From positions 1 to 50,915 of the forward strand of contig URGA01000003.1 of the NCBI GenBank assembly GCA_900547275.1: DNA of 50,915 nt, in the 5' to 3' direction. The DNA is from an uncultured Oscillospiraceae bacterium (GTDB lineage Bacteria > Bacillota > Clostridia > Oscillospirales > Acutalibacteraceae). The notes under the pieces were generated by a model, which did not search any database, had not been told where the DNA came from, and was given only the letters and a program-made list of their open reading frames with translations. Position 1 is the stretch's first letter; each line of letters begins with the position of its first letter. Shown piece by piece: positions 1 to 8,860 of the stretch. Position numbers and translations under genes: made by a program.

Positions 1-2153
1 TTAGCCGTTTTCTCGTCAATGCCGTTTTTTGAACATCCATCAACAAAATGAAGCCGCTCTTTTTCCATAACGTCGTGCTTCTTCTTGCTCATAGCTCGGC
101 GCACAACGTCCGCCTGACCGAAACTGTATCCGGCAAGAGAACGAAAAATCTGCATAACCTGCTCCTGGTAAACCATAAAGCCGTAGGTGTTTTCAAGTAT
201 CGGCTTGAGAAGCGGCGTTTTATATTTAACAAGCGACGGATCGTTTGCACAGGCAACATAGCCGTCTATCTGGTCGGCAGGACCCGGTCTGTAAAGAGAA
301 GTTGCGGCAATAAGATGCTCCAGTCTATTGGGTTTAAGCTTTTGGAGCATATCTTTCATTCCGGGAGATTCAAACTGGAAAATGCCGTCTGTTTTTCCAA
401 GGGAAAACAACTTGTAAACCTGTTGGTCGTCAATCGGAATTTTTTCAATATCAATTCCTGCGTTTTTTGAAGCATGGTCAATGACCGTAAGAGTGCGAAG
501 ACCGAGGAAATCCATTTTCAGAAGTCCAAGTTCCTCAAGAGTTGTCATAATATACTGGGTAACAACAACGTCGTCATTCAGCGCCAGAGGAACGTAATGG
601 GAGACAGGCTCTCGAGTGATAACGACCCCAGCCGCGTGGGTTGAGGCGTTTCGAGGCATACCCTCAATCTTTCTTGCGGTATCGATAAGTTCGGCTATCT
701 GTTGATTTTCATCGATAAGCCTGCGAAGTTCTTTTGACTTTTTAACAGCCTGATCTATTGTTATATGGAAATCCCGCGGCACAAGCTTTGCCACAGCGTC
801 AACAGAAGCGTATGACATTCCCATAACTCTCCCCACGTCTCGAATTGCGGCTCGTGTTGCAAGAGTTCCGAAAGTAACTATCTGAGCAACATGGTCTGAG
901 CCGTACTTGCGGGTAACATAGTCTATAACCTCCTGGCGCCGCTCGTAGCAAAAATCGATATCAAAGTCCGGCATTGAAACACGCTCAGGATTAAGGAAAC
1001 GCTCAAAAATCAGGTCGTATTTCATCGGGTCAATATCTGTTATTCCTATGCAGTAAGCGGCAATTGAACCTGCCCCGCTGCCTCTGCCCGGACCGACAGG
1101 TATGCCCTGACTTTTAGCGTAGTGAACAAAATCAGCCACAATAAGATAATAATCCGTGTAGCCCATTTTATTAACCGTCTCAAGTTCGTATTGGAGCCTT
1201 TCCATGTATTCCTCAGGGGAATTTTCTCCGTAACGCTCATTCATTCCCTTAAGGCACAATGAGCGGAAATACTCAAAATGATCAGTGCCTGACGGAGTTT
1301 CAAAATAAGGAAGTTTCGTATTGCCAAATTCAAAATCGAAATTGCACCGCTTGGCAATGATATCCGTATTGTCTATCGCTTTCGGAACATCGGCAAAGGC
1401 AAGGCGCATCTCTTCTTCGCTTTTGAGATAAAACTCTTGAGAATGAAATTCAAGCCCCGTATCTTCGCCCAAAACATGGTTGGTGGCAATACAAATAAGC
1501 ACCTGCTGAATTTTAGAATCCTCGCGGTACACATAGTGGACGTCGTTTGTCGCCGCCACTTCAATATTAAGTTCTCTGCTGAGCCTTTTTATACCTTCGT
1601 TTACCACTTTCTGCTCAGGCAGTCCATGGTCCTGCAGTTCAAGGTAATAATTGTCATGTCCGAAAAGGTCAAGATACCACTTTGCAGTTTCCTTAGCCTT
1701 TTCGTAATCACGCTGAAGCAAAGCCTGTGGGATTTCGCCTGCAAGACACGCAGAAAGGCAGATAAGCCCTTCGTGATACTTCTGTAACAAATCGTGGTCA
1801 ATCCTGGGCTTAAAATAAAAGCCCTCCGTAAACGATTTTGAAACCATCTGAATAAGGTTTCGGTAACCCATTTCGTTTTCGCAGAGCAAAATCAAATGGT
1901 TATAATCCTTGTCCAAAACCTTTTCTCGGTCATATCGTGTACGGGGCGCAACGTAAACCTCACAGCCTATGATGGGATGTATCCCTGCTTTTTTACACTC
2001 CTTATAAAAATCAACAGCCCCGTACATATTACCGTGGTCGGTAATTGCAAGGGACTGCATTCCCAGTTCCTTTGCACGCGCAACCAAGACCTCCGGGCGG
2101 CATGCGCCGTCCAGCAGGCTGAACTGGGTATGAACGTGCAAATGGGTAAACAT
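1..2153 (-). CDS. dnaE: DNA polymerase III alpha subunit DnaE (3' end outside window)
   Basis: This is the catalytic subunit of the replicative DNA polymerase III. The protein begins MFTHLHVHTQFSLLDG, the PHP domain signature, and reads about 717 codons before leaving the window. The family is usually near 1150 residues, so the C-terminal third is missing here. The polymerase core motif PDFDIDF, which holds the catalytic aspartates, is present, as is the conserved GPGRGSGAGS stretch. It is DnaE-type and not PolC-type, because PHP is at the extreme N terminus with no exonuclease insertion. It lies 15 bp downstream of whiA on the same strand and is probably cotranscribed with it. Confidence 0.96.
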   Translation of the reverse strand, partial: MFTHLHVHTQFSLLDGACRPEVLVARAKELGMQSLAITDHGNMYGAVDFYKECKKAGIHPIIGCEVYVAPRTRYDREKVLDKDYNHLILLCENEMGYRNLIQMVSKSFTEGFYFKPRIDHDLLQKYHEGLICLSACLAGEIPQALLQRDYEKAKETAKWYLDLFGHDNYYLELQDHGLPEQKVVNEGIKRLSRELNIEVAATNDVHYVYREDSKIQQVLICIATNHVLGEDTGLEFHSQEFYLKSEEEMRLAFADVPKAIDNTDIIAKRCNFDFEFGNTKLPYFETPSGTDHFEYFRSLCLKGMNERYGENSPEEYMERLQYELETVNKMGYTDYYLIVADFVHYAKSQGIPVGPGRGSGAGSIAAYCIGITDIDPMKYDLIFERFLNPERVSMPDFDIDFCYERRQEVIDYVTRKYGSDHVAQIVTFGTLATRAAIRDVGRVMGMSYASVDAVAKLVPRDFHITIDQAVKKSKELRRLIDENQQIAELIDTARKIEGMPRNASTHAAGVVITREPVSHYVPLALNDDVVVTQYIMTTLEELGLLKMDFLGLRTLTVIDHASKNAGIDIEKIPIDDQQVYKLFSLGKTDGIFQFESPGMKDMLQKLKPNRLEHLIAATSLYRPGPADQIDGYVACANDPSLVKYKTPLLKPILENTYGFMVYQEQVMQIFRSLAGYSFGQADVVRRAMSKKKHDVMEKERLHFVDGCSKNGIDEKTA

Positions 2154-2168
2154 AGATTAAATTCCTTC

Positions 2169-3053
2169 TTATAATTCATTCGCTATTTCAACAATACGTT
2201 TTAGGCGGTGATTGACCCCGCTGCGTGACATAGAACTCATCTTGGCAAGTTCGCTCAGGGATGAGTCGGGATTATCCTCTCTCAGCAAAGCCATATTTTT
2301 CAGATCCTCCGAAAGATAATCAAGGCCTTTCGTTTTTCGTATTTTTTCAATAGCATCAAGCTGAACGCCAACGGCTTTTACCATGCGTTCAATATTTGCG
2401 GTCTCGCAGTTTGCCTTTCTGTTTGCGCTGTTGCGAATGTCTTTTACAATCTTGATGTTCATCATCTCAAACATAGCAGACGGCGCGCCCATAAGATAAA
2501 GGCAGTCCTCAATAGACTCGCTTTCTTTAAAGTAGATTATATGGTAACCTTTGCGGTTTGCGGTTTTCGGCGAAAGTTCCGCTTCAAGTAGCATTGTTAC
2601 AAAACTTTTTGCCAAGTTCTGAAACGGGACGGTAAATTCCAGATGATAGTCCTTTTTTGGGCTGGACACCGTGCCGCAGGAAAGAAAAGCGCCTGCGAAA
2701 AAAGCATGGCGGCAGGTTTCGCAGTCAAAATTTGAATGGTCGATGCGCAGACTGCCTGTGCCGTCGTGAGAAAATGTTTTAAGTATCTTAGCACAGTCTC
2801 CCGGTTCCTCAACAGAGACGGTAAAGCTTCGTCCTTTCGGTGAAACGTTCAAAACGGCTTTAACGTTGCATATCTCGTTGAGCAAATCGAAATACAGATC
2901 GGCAACTGCCCTGTTCTCCGTTTGGAGAGCAACAAGCCTTGGAGTAAAACTTTTGCCGAAAATGCACATTCCGTAAAGAAGCGATTTTCTGCAGCAATTC
3001 TGCTCATATTCCGTTTTTACCAATTCATTTTTTACTTCCTGTGAAAACGACAT
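2169..3053 (-). CDS. whiA: WhiA family DNA-binding protein
   Basis: The 294-residue product is a WhiA/DUF199 protein, with a LAGLIDADG-like N-terminal fold and a C-terminal helix-turn-helix. WhiA is linked to sporulation in actinomycetes and to division and chromosome functions in Firmicutes. The C-terminal stretch SSLSELAKMSSMSRSGVNHRLKRI is the typical WhiA HTH, and the conserved NANCETANI-like region lies before it. The start is only 12 bp after the rapZ stop. In most Firmicutes yvcK separates rapZ from whiA; it is absent here. Confidence 0.93.
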   Translation of the reverse strand: MSFSQEVKNELVKTEYEQNCCRKSLLYGMCIFGKSFTPRLVALQTENRAVADLYFDLLNEICNVKAVLNVSPKGRSFTVSVEEPGDCAKILKTFSHDGTGSLRIDHSNFDCETCRHAFFAGAFLSCGTVSSPKKDYHLEFTVPFQNLAKSFVTMLLEAELSPKTANRKGYHIIYFKESESIEDCLYLMGAPSAMFEMMNIKIVKDIRNSANRKANCETANIERMVKAVGVQLDAIEKIRKTKGLDYLSEDLKNMALLREDNPDSSLSELAKMSSMSRSGVNHRLKRIVEIANEL

Positions 3054-3064
3054 CTTTGCCTGAC

Positions 3065-3940
3065 CTAACTTCTGTTTATATCGCGGTGATTAACCGTAAC
3101 GTTGTCCCAACGCGATTCAAAATGGCTTTTAACAGCCTCTGCAATAGCAACGCTTCTGTGATTGCCTCCTGTACAGCCGATTGCAAATACAATTTGGCTC
3201 TTGCCTTCCTTAATATAAAGCGGATTAAGGAAATCAAGCAGGTCAATCAGCTTATCCAGCAGTTCTTTAGATTCTTTAAATGAGAAAACGTAATCTTTTA
3301 CTTCTTTATCAAGCCCCGTTTTTGTACGCAGAGCCTCAACCCAGTAAGGATTTGGAAGACAGCGCACGTCAATAACGAAATCAGCCTCGCTGGGGATACC
3401 GTGCTTAAAGCCGAAAGACATAACGTGAATATTCATCATGTCCTTGTCACTGCCCAGCAAAATTTCGCTCAGACGAGTGCGCAGCTGGTTCTGGGCAAGA
3501 TCAGAAGTATCAATAACAAAATCTGCCCTCTGTCTAAGAGGCGCAAGTATTTCCTTTTCGTAAGCAATAGCGGCCGCAATATCGCCGTTAAAGCGGTCGG
3601 CATAAGGATGCTTTCTTCTTGTAAGTTTATAACGCTTAAGAGCAACATGAGTTTTGATATCAAGATATACAATTTTTACTTCATAACCGTATTCTGCGCT
3701 TGCGTCGTTTATACTTTTGATAAAGTCCTCAAACACCTCGCTGGAACGAACGTCCACAACGATTGCTACTTTTTTATAATCGTCTCTTGTTGAAATAAGG
3801 CTTATAAATGTAGAAAGAAGAAGCGGAGGCATATTATCTATGCAGTAATAGCCTACATCCTCAAGAAATCCCATTGCACTGGATTTTCCCGCTCCGCTGA
3901 CGCCTGTTACGATTATCAGTTCCTTTGTATTAATTTCCAT
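3065..3940 (-). CDS. rapZ: RapZ/YvcJ family nucleotide-binding protein
   Basis: This 291-residue P-loop protein of the RapZ/YvcJ family has a Walker A motif GVSGAGKS at residues 13-20. The C-terminal domain carries the family signature GCTGGNHRSV near residues 250-260. In E. coli RapZ is an RNA-binding adaptor controlling glucosamine-6-phosphate synthase; in B. subtilis YvcJ hydrolyses GTP and its role is less clear. Only the family assignment is firm. It follows murB by 14 bp in the same transcription unit. Confidence 0.93.
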   Translation of the reverse strand: MEINTKELIIVTGVSGAGKSSAMGFLEDVGYYCIDNMPPLLLSTFISLISTRDDYKKVAIVVDVRSSEVFEDFIKSINDASAEYGYEVKIVYLDIKTHVALKRYKLTRRKHPYADRFNGDIAAAIAYEKEILAPLRQRADFVIDTSDLAQNQLRTRLSEILLGSDKDMMNIHVMSFGFKHGIPSEADFVIDVRCLPNPYWVEALRTKTGLDKEVKDYVFSFKESKELLDKLIDLLDFLNPLYIKEGKSQIVFAIGCTGGNHRSVAIAEAVKSHFESRWDNVTVNHRDINRS

Positions 3941-3954
3941 ATATAACCTCTATA

Positions 3955-4851
3955 TTATTTCGTCACTCTGACTTCCATTTCAAGTTTTACGCCTTTTTTT
4001 GTATATACAGTATCACTGCAAAAACGGCACAGTTCCAGCACGTCTTTACAGGTAGCGCCGCCTTTATTTATAACAAATCCCGCGTGTTTCTCGCTGACCT
4101 GAGCGCCGCCTATCTGTTTGCCTTTAAGGTTGCATTCCTCAATAAGCGCGCCTGCGAAATAGCCCGGCGGACGTTTAAAAGTTGAGCCTGCGCTGGGATA
4201 TTCCAATGGCTGCTTCGCTTTTCTTCTTCCCAGCAAATCCTCCATTTTTTCACGGATCTTATCTCTATCGCCCTTTTCAAGATCTAAAACCAGTCCCGTA
4301 ATTATACAGCCGTTATCATAGTAGGCGCTGTGCCTGTAGGATAAATCAAGTTCATCTGACGAAAGCACTCCGCGGCTGCCGTCAGGAGTAATATGGCTGC
4401 ATTGGCATAGCACGTCCTTCATCTCTCCGCCGTAAGCGCCTGCGTTCATAAACGCGGCGCCTCCGCAGGAACCGGGAATTCCGTAAGCAAACTCAAGGCC
4501 TGTCAGCCCTGCATCAAGAGCCGCGCGGCAGACTTTCATAAGCGAAGCGCCTGCCTGGGCGTATATCTTCGTGCCCTCAACTCTTACATCTGAAAAATGT
4601 TTGTCGAGAACCATAACCGCGGCATCTATTCCCTCATCCGCCACAAGCAGATTGGAACCGTTGCCGACGGCAATAAGTCTTATATTGTTTTCAGCGGCAC
4701 ACTTTACGATTTTCGCAATCTGTTCCTCGCTTTCAGGAAAGAGCATCAATCTTGCGGGGCCGCCGATCTTGAACGTAGTATGCTTCGCCATAGGCTCATT
4801 TTCAGCATACGAACATTTAATTTCTTTTGCCAGTTCAATAAGTGTTTTCAA
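3955..4851 (-). CDS. murB: UDP-N-acetylenolpyruvoylglucosamine reductase
   Basis: MurB reduces the enolpyruvyl group to form UDP-N-acetylmuramic acid in peptidoglycan synthesis, using FAD and NADPH. The 298-residue sequence shows the FAD-binding stretches GNGSNLLVADEG and GIPGSCGGAAFMNAGAYGGE. The catalytic serine region is YPSAGSTFKRP, followed by a C-terminal block containing QVSEKHAGFVINKG. This layout is the compact type II MurB of Firmicutes. It sits 14 bp downstream of the glucokinase gene in the hprK-to-dnaE gene string. Confidence 0.96.
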   Translation of the reverse strand: MKTLIELAKEIKCSYAENEPMAKHTTFKIGGPARLMLFPESEEQIAKIVKCAAENNIRLIAVGNGSNLLVADEGIDAAVMVLDKHFSDVRVEGTKIYAQAGASLMKVCRAALDAGLTGLEFAYGIPGSCGGAAFMNAGAYGGEMKDVLCQCSHITPDGSRGVLSSDELDLSYRHSAYYDNGCIITGLVLDLEKGDRDKIREKMEDLLGRRKAKQPLEYPSAGSTFKRPPGYFAGALIEECNLKGKQIGGAQVSEKHAGFVINKGGATCKDVLELCRFCSDTVYTKKGVKLEMEVRVTK

Positions 4852-4865
4852 AAAATCACCGTTCG

Positions 4866-5816
4866 TTATTTTACTTTGTACAGAAGAGCGGCGCCGATTA
4901 CTCCGGCGTCATTGCCCAGCTGTGCTTTCATAATCTTTGTCTGAATTTTACTGTGAATACTGTAACGCTCAGCCTGAACATAGCGGCGAAGCGGTTTCAT
5001 CAGCGTTTCACCTTCGTTGCAAATACCGCCGCCGATGCAAATAATCTCAGGCTGAAGTGCGTTTACAAGGTTAATAAGACCGCAGGAAATGTATTTGATA
5101 TAGTTATTTACAACTTCGATACCTGCAATATCGCCGAGACGCATTGCGTCAAAAGCAGTCTTACCGTTTACTTTGCCCTCTTCCTCTGCCAGACGGTGCA
5201 TAATAGAATCCGGATATTCGTCCATAGCTTTTTTGGTTTGACGGATAAGCGCAGTGGCAGAAGCATAAGCTTCCCAGCAGCCGCGGCGGCCGCAGGAGCA
5301 CTGCTCACCGTCAACAACGATTACCATATGGCCGCACTCACCGCCGGCGTTGTTAACGCCGGAAACGATTTTGCCGTCAATGATTATACCGCTGCCGACA
5401 CCTGTTCCGAGAGTAATTGCAACAAAATTATTTGAGCCGTTTCCGCAGCCGGCATACGCTTCTCCGAGAGCTGCGCAGTTGGCGTCGTTTTCAATGAAAA
5501 TTTCTTCCTTGCCGAGACGGTCAACAAGCATCTGCTTTGCGGGAACATTATTGAAAGCAAGGTTGTTTGCAAATTCAATAACACCTTCTGCATTTACTGT
5601 TCCCGGAGTTCCGAGACCGATTGCCTGAATATCGTCAAAGGTCAGGCCTGCGGAATCTACTGCTTCACGGCAGACTTTTTCTATGTCGTCAAAAATTTCT
5701 TCAGCAGGACGAGGAGAATTTGTCTTCGTCTTTGAAGTAGAAACAATCTCATATTTATCATTTACAACGGAAGCAACGATATTTGTTCCTCCCAAATCAA
5801 TTCCGATACTGTACAT
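4866..5816 (-). CDS. glk: ROK family glucokinase
   Basis: This 316-residue ROK-family sugar kinase most likely phosphorylates glucose. The ATP-binding motif IGIDLGGTNI is at the N terminus. The substrate/catalytic loop IENDANCAALGE is present, and so is the ROK zinc motif ending CSCGRRGCWEAY. I chose the ATG at 5816 over an upstream in-frame codon because AAGGGGG precedes it by 9 bp and the ROK fold begins there. The gene lies 14 bp downstream of hprK, so a regulator of carbon catabolite control and a hexokinase are coupled. Confidence 0.93.
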   Translation of the reverse strand: MYSIGIDLGGTNIVASVVNDKYEIVSTSKTKTNSPRPAEEIFDDIEKVCREAVDSAGLTFDDIQAIGLGTPGTVNAEGVIEFANNLAFNNVPAKQMLVDRLGKEEIFIENDANCAALGEAYAGCGNGSNNFVAITLGTGVGSGIIIDGKIVSGVNNAGGECGHMVIVVDGEQCSCGRRGCWEAYASATALIRQTKKAMDEYPDSIMHRLAEEEGKVNGKTAFDAMRLGDIAGIEVVNNYIKYISCGLINLVNALQPEIICIGGGICNEGETLMKPLRRYVQAERYSIHSKIQTKIMKAQLGNDAGVIGAALLYKVK

Positions 5817-5830
5817 TTTATATATCCCCC

Positions 5831-6796
5831 TTATGAATTTTGCCAAAGTTCAAGTTCTTTATCTTCAGGTTCAATCTCTTCCATACCGAGACTGACCATA
5901 AGTTCCTTAGCGGCATTGTAGCCCATCTTCTTCTGGCGGTTATTCATCGCCGCTGTTTCAACGATAACGGCAAGATTACGGCCGGGAGTAATGGGAACCG
6001 TCATTACGGGAACCTTTACATCCAAAATTTTTGTATATTCATTGTCAAGGCCGAGACGGTCGTACGCTTTAGTGGAATCCCACGCTTCAAGCTGGATAAC
6101 CATGTCAATCTTCTCAGACGACTTAACTGCGCCCATACCGAAAATACGCCGAGCGTTGATAATGCCGATACCTCTAAGTTCAACAAAATGGCGTATATTG
6201 CTTGGCGAAGCGCCTATCAGCGACTTGTCGCTTACTTTTCTTATTTCCACCGCGTCGTCGGCAATAAGGCGGTGGCCTCGTTTAATAAGTTCAACTGCGG
6301 CTTCGCTCTTGCCGGCTCCGCTTTCACCTGTAATAAGTACACCCTCGCCGTATACCTCAACAAGCACACCGTGGCGTGTAATTCTGGGCGCCAGTTCGTT
6401 GTTAAGATACGCTATAAGATTTGCAAGAAACGGCGAAGTCTCCTCCCGTGTCCTAAGCAAAGGAACCTGATGTTCCTTGCACTGATTGACAAAATAATCG
6501 GGAATTTCAAGCCCTCTCGTCACCACCGCGGCGGCAGGATGAAGCGCCAGCCAGTACTGAAGCGCTTTGTTGCGTTCTTCAGGGTTCATGCTGAGCAAAA
6601 ATCCAAACTCCGTCCAGCCGAGGATCTGGATACGCTGAGAATCAAAATAATCAGTATAGCCCGTCATTACAATGCCGGGACGGTTTACCTCATTGGTTAC
6701 AATCAAAATCTCCTCCGCCGGTTTTGGCAGATAGACGATTTCGAGATTATGAGCCTCAATGATTTTGGCCAAAGATACTGAATAACTTTGTACCAT
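5831..6796 (-). CDS. hprK: HPr(Ser) kinase/phosphorylase
   Basis: HprK phosphorylates and dephosphorylates HPr at serine and so sets carbon catabolite repression in Firmicutes. The sequence shows the P-loop GESGAGKS near residue 150 and the HprK signature around VELRGIGIINARRIFG. The C-terminal TPGRN region needed for phosphorylase activity is also present. The ATG at 6796, preceded by AAAGGGGGAG, gives 321 residues, the usual length. An ATG 15 codons upstream is in frame but has no comparable ribosome-binding site. It is the first gene of the minus-strand string ending in dnaE. Confidence 0.95.
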   Translation of the reverse strand: MVQSYSVSLAKIIEAHNLEIVYLPKPAEEILIVTNEVNRPGIVMTGYTDYFDSQRIQILGWTEFGFLLSMNPEERNKALQYWLALHPAAAVVTRGLEIPDYFVNQCKEHQVPLLRTREETSPFLANLIAYLNNELAPRITRHGVLVEVYGEGVLITGESGAGKSEAAVELIKRGHRLIADDAVEIRKVSDKSLIGASPSNIRHFVELRGIGIINARRIFGMGAVKSSEKIDMVIQLEAWDSTKAYDRLGLDNEYTKILDVKVPVMTVPITPGRNLAVIVETAAMNNRQKKMGYNAAKELMVSLGMEEIEPEDKELELWQNS

Positions 6797-6856
6797 CTGA
6801 AAACTCCCCCTTTGCGTGTGCATCACTATACGCACAGACATACTATATCATTTTTT

Positions 6857-6886
6857 ATTATATAATAGCCCGACGCCTTATATCAA
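6857..6886 (-). promoter_or_regulatory. Sigma-A-like promoter for the hprK gene string
   Basis: On the minus strand, TTGATA (6881-6886) and TATAAT (6857-6862) are separated by 18 bp. They lie about 60 bp upstream of hprK. No other promoter of similar quality is seen between hprK and dnaE. Confidence 0.6.
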
Positions 6887-6967
6887 GACTTTTTTCAGTA
6901 AAAAAACATATAATTTTTCGCTTTTTTACGCTCTTTCTAAACAAAAAATGAAATTATTAAATCACAA

Positions 6968-6996
6968 TTTACAAACTGATTTATTTATGATATAAT
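6968..6996 (+). promoter_or_regulatory. Sigma-A-like promoter for the glycosyltransferase gene
   Basis: TTTACA (6968-6973) and TATAAT (6991-6996) are 17 bp apart and point toward the gene starting at 7052. It is divergent from the hprK promoter. Confidence 0.65.
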
Positions 6997-7051
6997 TCAC
7001 ACACTGTATTTATAATCTTTAATTCTATATTTTTGTAAATCAGGTGAGTTT

Positions 7052-8236
7052 TTGAAAGAAAAGATAAAAATTGCCATTGGAACAGACGCCTTTCCGCCCA
7101 CTACGGACGGAATAAGCAACGTGGCTCAGTGCTATGCTGAAAAAATAAACGGCAATAATCTGGGAGAAGCAGTTGTTATAACTCCTAAAAATCCTAACCA
7201 GCAGGATGAAAAATATCCTTATGAGATTTTCCGCTATAAAAGTTTATGGGTTCCCACAAAAGAGGGCTACAGCGTAGGCTGGCCTTTCAAACATGAACTT
7301 CACCAGGAAATTATCAATCGTAATTTTGATATTCTTCATTCACACTGTCCCCTTGCCACAAGTTATTATTTCAAACGAGTTACGGCTCTTAAGCCTATAC
7401 CGACAGTGCTTACATATCACACAAAGTATGAATACGACTTTAACCGCTGTATTCCCGGAAAGCCTGCAATGGACTATGCTTACAAGTTCATGCTCAGCAA
7501 TATCAACGCCGCAGACGAAGTTTGGGTAACCAGCGAAGGTACAGTTGACTCTCTGCGCACCTTCGGCTACGAAGGCGATTACGTTGTAATGCCAAACGGA
7601 TGCGATATGCCCAAAACAACTGTTTCCCAGGCGAATATTCAGCGTATAAAACAAAAGCACCACATTCCCGAGGGAATACCGGTATTTGTCTATGTAGGCA
7701 GAATGATATGGTACAAAAATATCCGACTTATTCTTGACGCCTGCAAAATTCTTAAAGAGCGCGGCGAGGATTTCCGCCTTATCATGGTAGGTTTCGGCGC
7801 AAACGAAAACGCCATCCAGAGATATTTTAAAAAAATCGGGCTTGCAGACAAGGTTATTTACACAGGAAAAATTCTAGACAGAGCAGAAATCCAGTGTTAC
7901 TTCGGCGCCGCCGATATTCTGCTTTTCCCCTCTGTGTTTGATACAAACGGTCTTGTTGTCCGCGAGGCCGCATCCTGCGCAACACCAAGCCTTCTTGTTG
8001 CAGGCAGCTGCGCTTCCGAAGGCGTTACAGATAATGAAACAGGTTTTCTCTGCGTTGAAAGTGCCCACAGCATCGCCGTTCGTCTCCAGCAGATAATGCA
8101 CAACCGCGATCTGCTCAAACGGATAGGCATTGCCGCCCAAAACAACATTTACATAAGCTGGGACGACGCTGTTAAAAACGCCTGCGAGCGCTACCAAATC
8201 GTTATTGACAACTTTAAAACAAAACACAACCTTTAA
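7052..8236 (+). CDS. GT4-family glycosyltransferase
   Basis: This 394-residue GT-B fold glycosyltransferase is of the GT4 group, whose members transfer sugars from nucleotide-sugars to lipids or glycans. The N-terminal half begins KIAIGTDAFPPTTDGISNVA. The C-terminal half has VYVGRMIWYKNI and the donor-binding segment FPSVFDTNGLVVREAASC. It resembles diacylglycerol glucosyltransferases and mannosyltransferases, but the acceptor cannot be told from sequence. Translation starts at TTG, preceded by AGGTGAG; no ATG fits the conserved N terminus. It is monocistronic, with a terminator immediately downstream. Confidence 0.88.
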   Translation: MKEKIKIAIGTDAFPPTTDGISNVAQCYAEKINGNNLGEAVVITPKNPNQQDEKYPYEIFRYKSLWVPTKEGYSVGWPFKHELHQEIINRNFDILHSHCPLATSYYFKRVTALKPIPTVLTYHTKYEYDFNRCIPGKPAMDYAYKFMLSNINAADEVWVTSEGTVDSLRTFGYEGDYVVMPNGCDMPKTTVSQANIQRIKQKHHIPEGIPVFVYVGRMIWYKNIRLILDACKILKERGEDFRLIMVGFGANENAIQRYFKKIGLADKVIYTGKILDRAEIQCYFGAADILLFPSVFDTNGLVVREAASCATPSLLVAGSCASEGVTDNETGFLCVESAHSIAVRLQQIMHNRDLLKRIGIAAQNNIYISWDDAVKNACERYQIVIDNFKTKHNL

Positions 8237-8255
8237 AAAATACCCAAAAACACCA

Positions 8256-8280
8256 AAAGCCGGCAGTTACTGCCGGCTTT
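8256..8280. terminator. Bidirectional intrinsic terminator
   Basis: A perfect 11-bp stem AAAGCCGGCAG/CTGCCGGCTTT with a 3-nt loop lies between the convergent glycosyltransferase and nrdR genes. A- and T-rich flanks allow it to serve both. Confidence 0.85.
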
Positions 8281-8298
8281 AATTATTTTATTTAGTTT

Positions 8299-8745
8299 TT
8301 ATTTCATTTTTGAGATCTCGTCAACGAAGGATTTGGCGCTGTCAAACTCCTTGTAAACAGACGCAAAGCGAACATAAGCCACCTCGTCAATCTCCTTGAG
8401 CTTCTCCATAATAAGCTCGCCGATATGAACGCTCGTTACCTCGCGGTCAAGGGCGCTTTGCAAAGTGGTTTCAATCTCGGATATGGCGTTTTCAAGAGTT
8501 GCCATATTTACCGGACGCTTTTCGCAAGCGCGGAGCATACCTTTAAGAATTTTGTTGCGGTCAAAAACCTCTCGGCTTTTATCCTTTTTAACAACAATAA
8601 TCGGAACGTCCTCAATAATCTCATAAGTTGTAAAACGCTTTGAGCAGTTCATGCATTCGCGGCGTCTGCGGATTCTTTCATTTTCGTCGGTGGGACGCGA
8701 GTCAATTACCTTGCTCTCACCGTAACCGCAAAACGGACATTTCAT
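8299..8745 (-). CDS. nrdR: Transcriptional repressor NrdR
   Basis: NrdR represses ribonucleotide reductase genes in response to bound ATP/dATP. The 148-residue protein opens with the zinc ribbon MKCPFCGY, with the second cysteine pair at CMNC near residues 31-34. The RRRREC basic stretch and then an ATP-cone domain follow. Length and motif order match the family. No ribonucleotide reductase gene is in the window, so its targets lie elsewhere. Confidence 0.96.
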   Translation of the reverse strand: MKCPFCGYGESKVIDSRPTDENERIRRRRECMNCSKRFTTYEIIEDVPIIVVKKDKSREVFDRNKILKGMLRACEKRPVNMATLENAISEIETTLQSALDREVTSVHIGELIMEKLKEIDEVAYVRFASVYKEFDSAKSFVDEISKMK

Positions 8746-8800
8746 AAAAATACCCCCTGTTCAGAACTTACCGGACTGAGCCGTTTTCTGTACAAGGGGT

Positions 8801-8829
8801 ATTGTAGCACAACATATAGAAAAATGCAA
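8801..8829 (-). promoter_or_regulatory. Sigma-A-like promoter for nrdR
   Basis: On the minus strand TTGCAT (8824-8829) and TACAAT (8801-8806) are 17 bp apart, about 55 bp upstream of nrdR. Confidence 0.55.
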
Positions 8830-8860
8830 GTATTTTCACTTTACACCAGATATGGGCAAT

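Noticed and set aside
5840..6781. Long plus-strand open frame of 313 codons opposite hprK
   Set aside because: It is the antisense of hprK and glk, has no ribosome-binding site and no recognisable domain.
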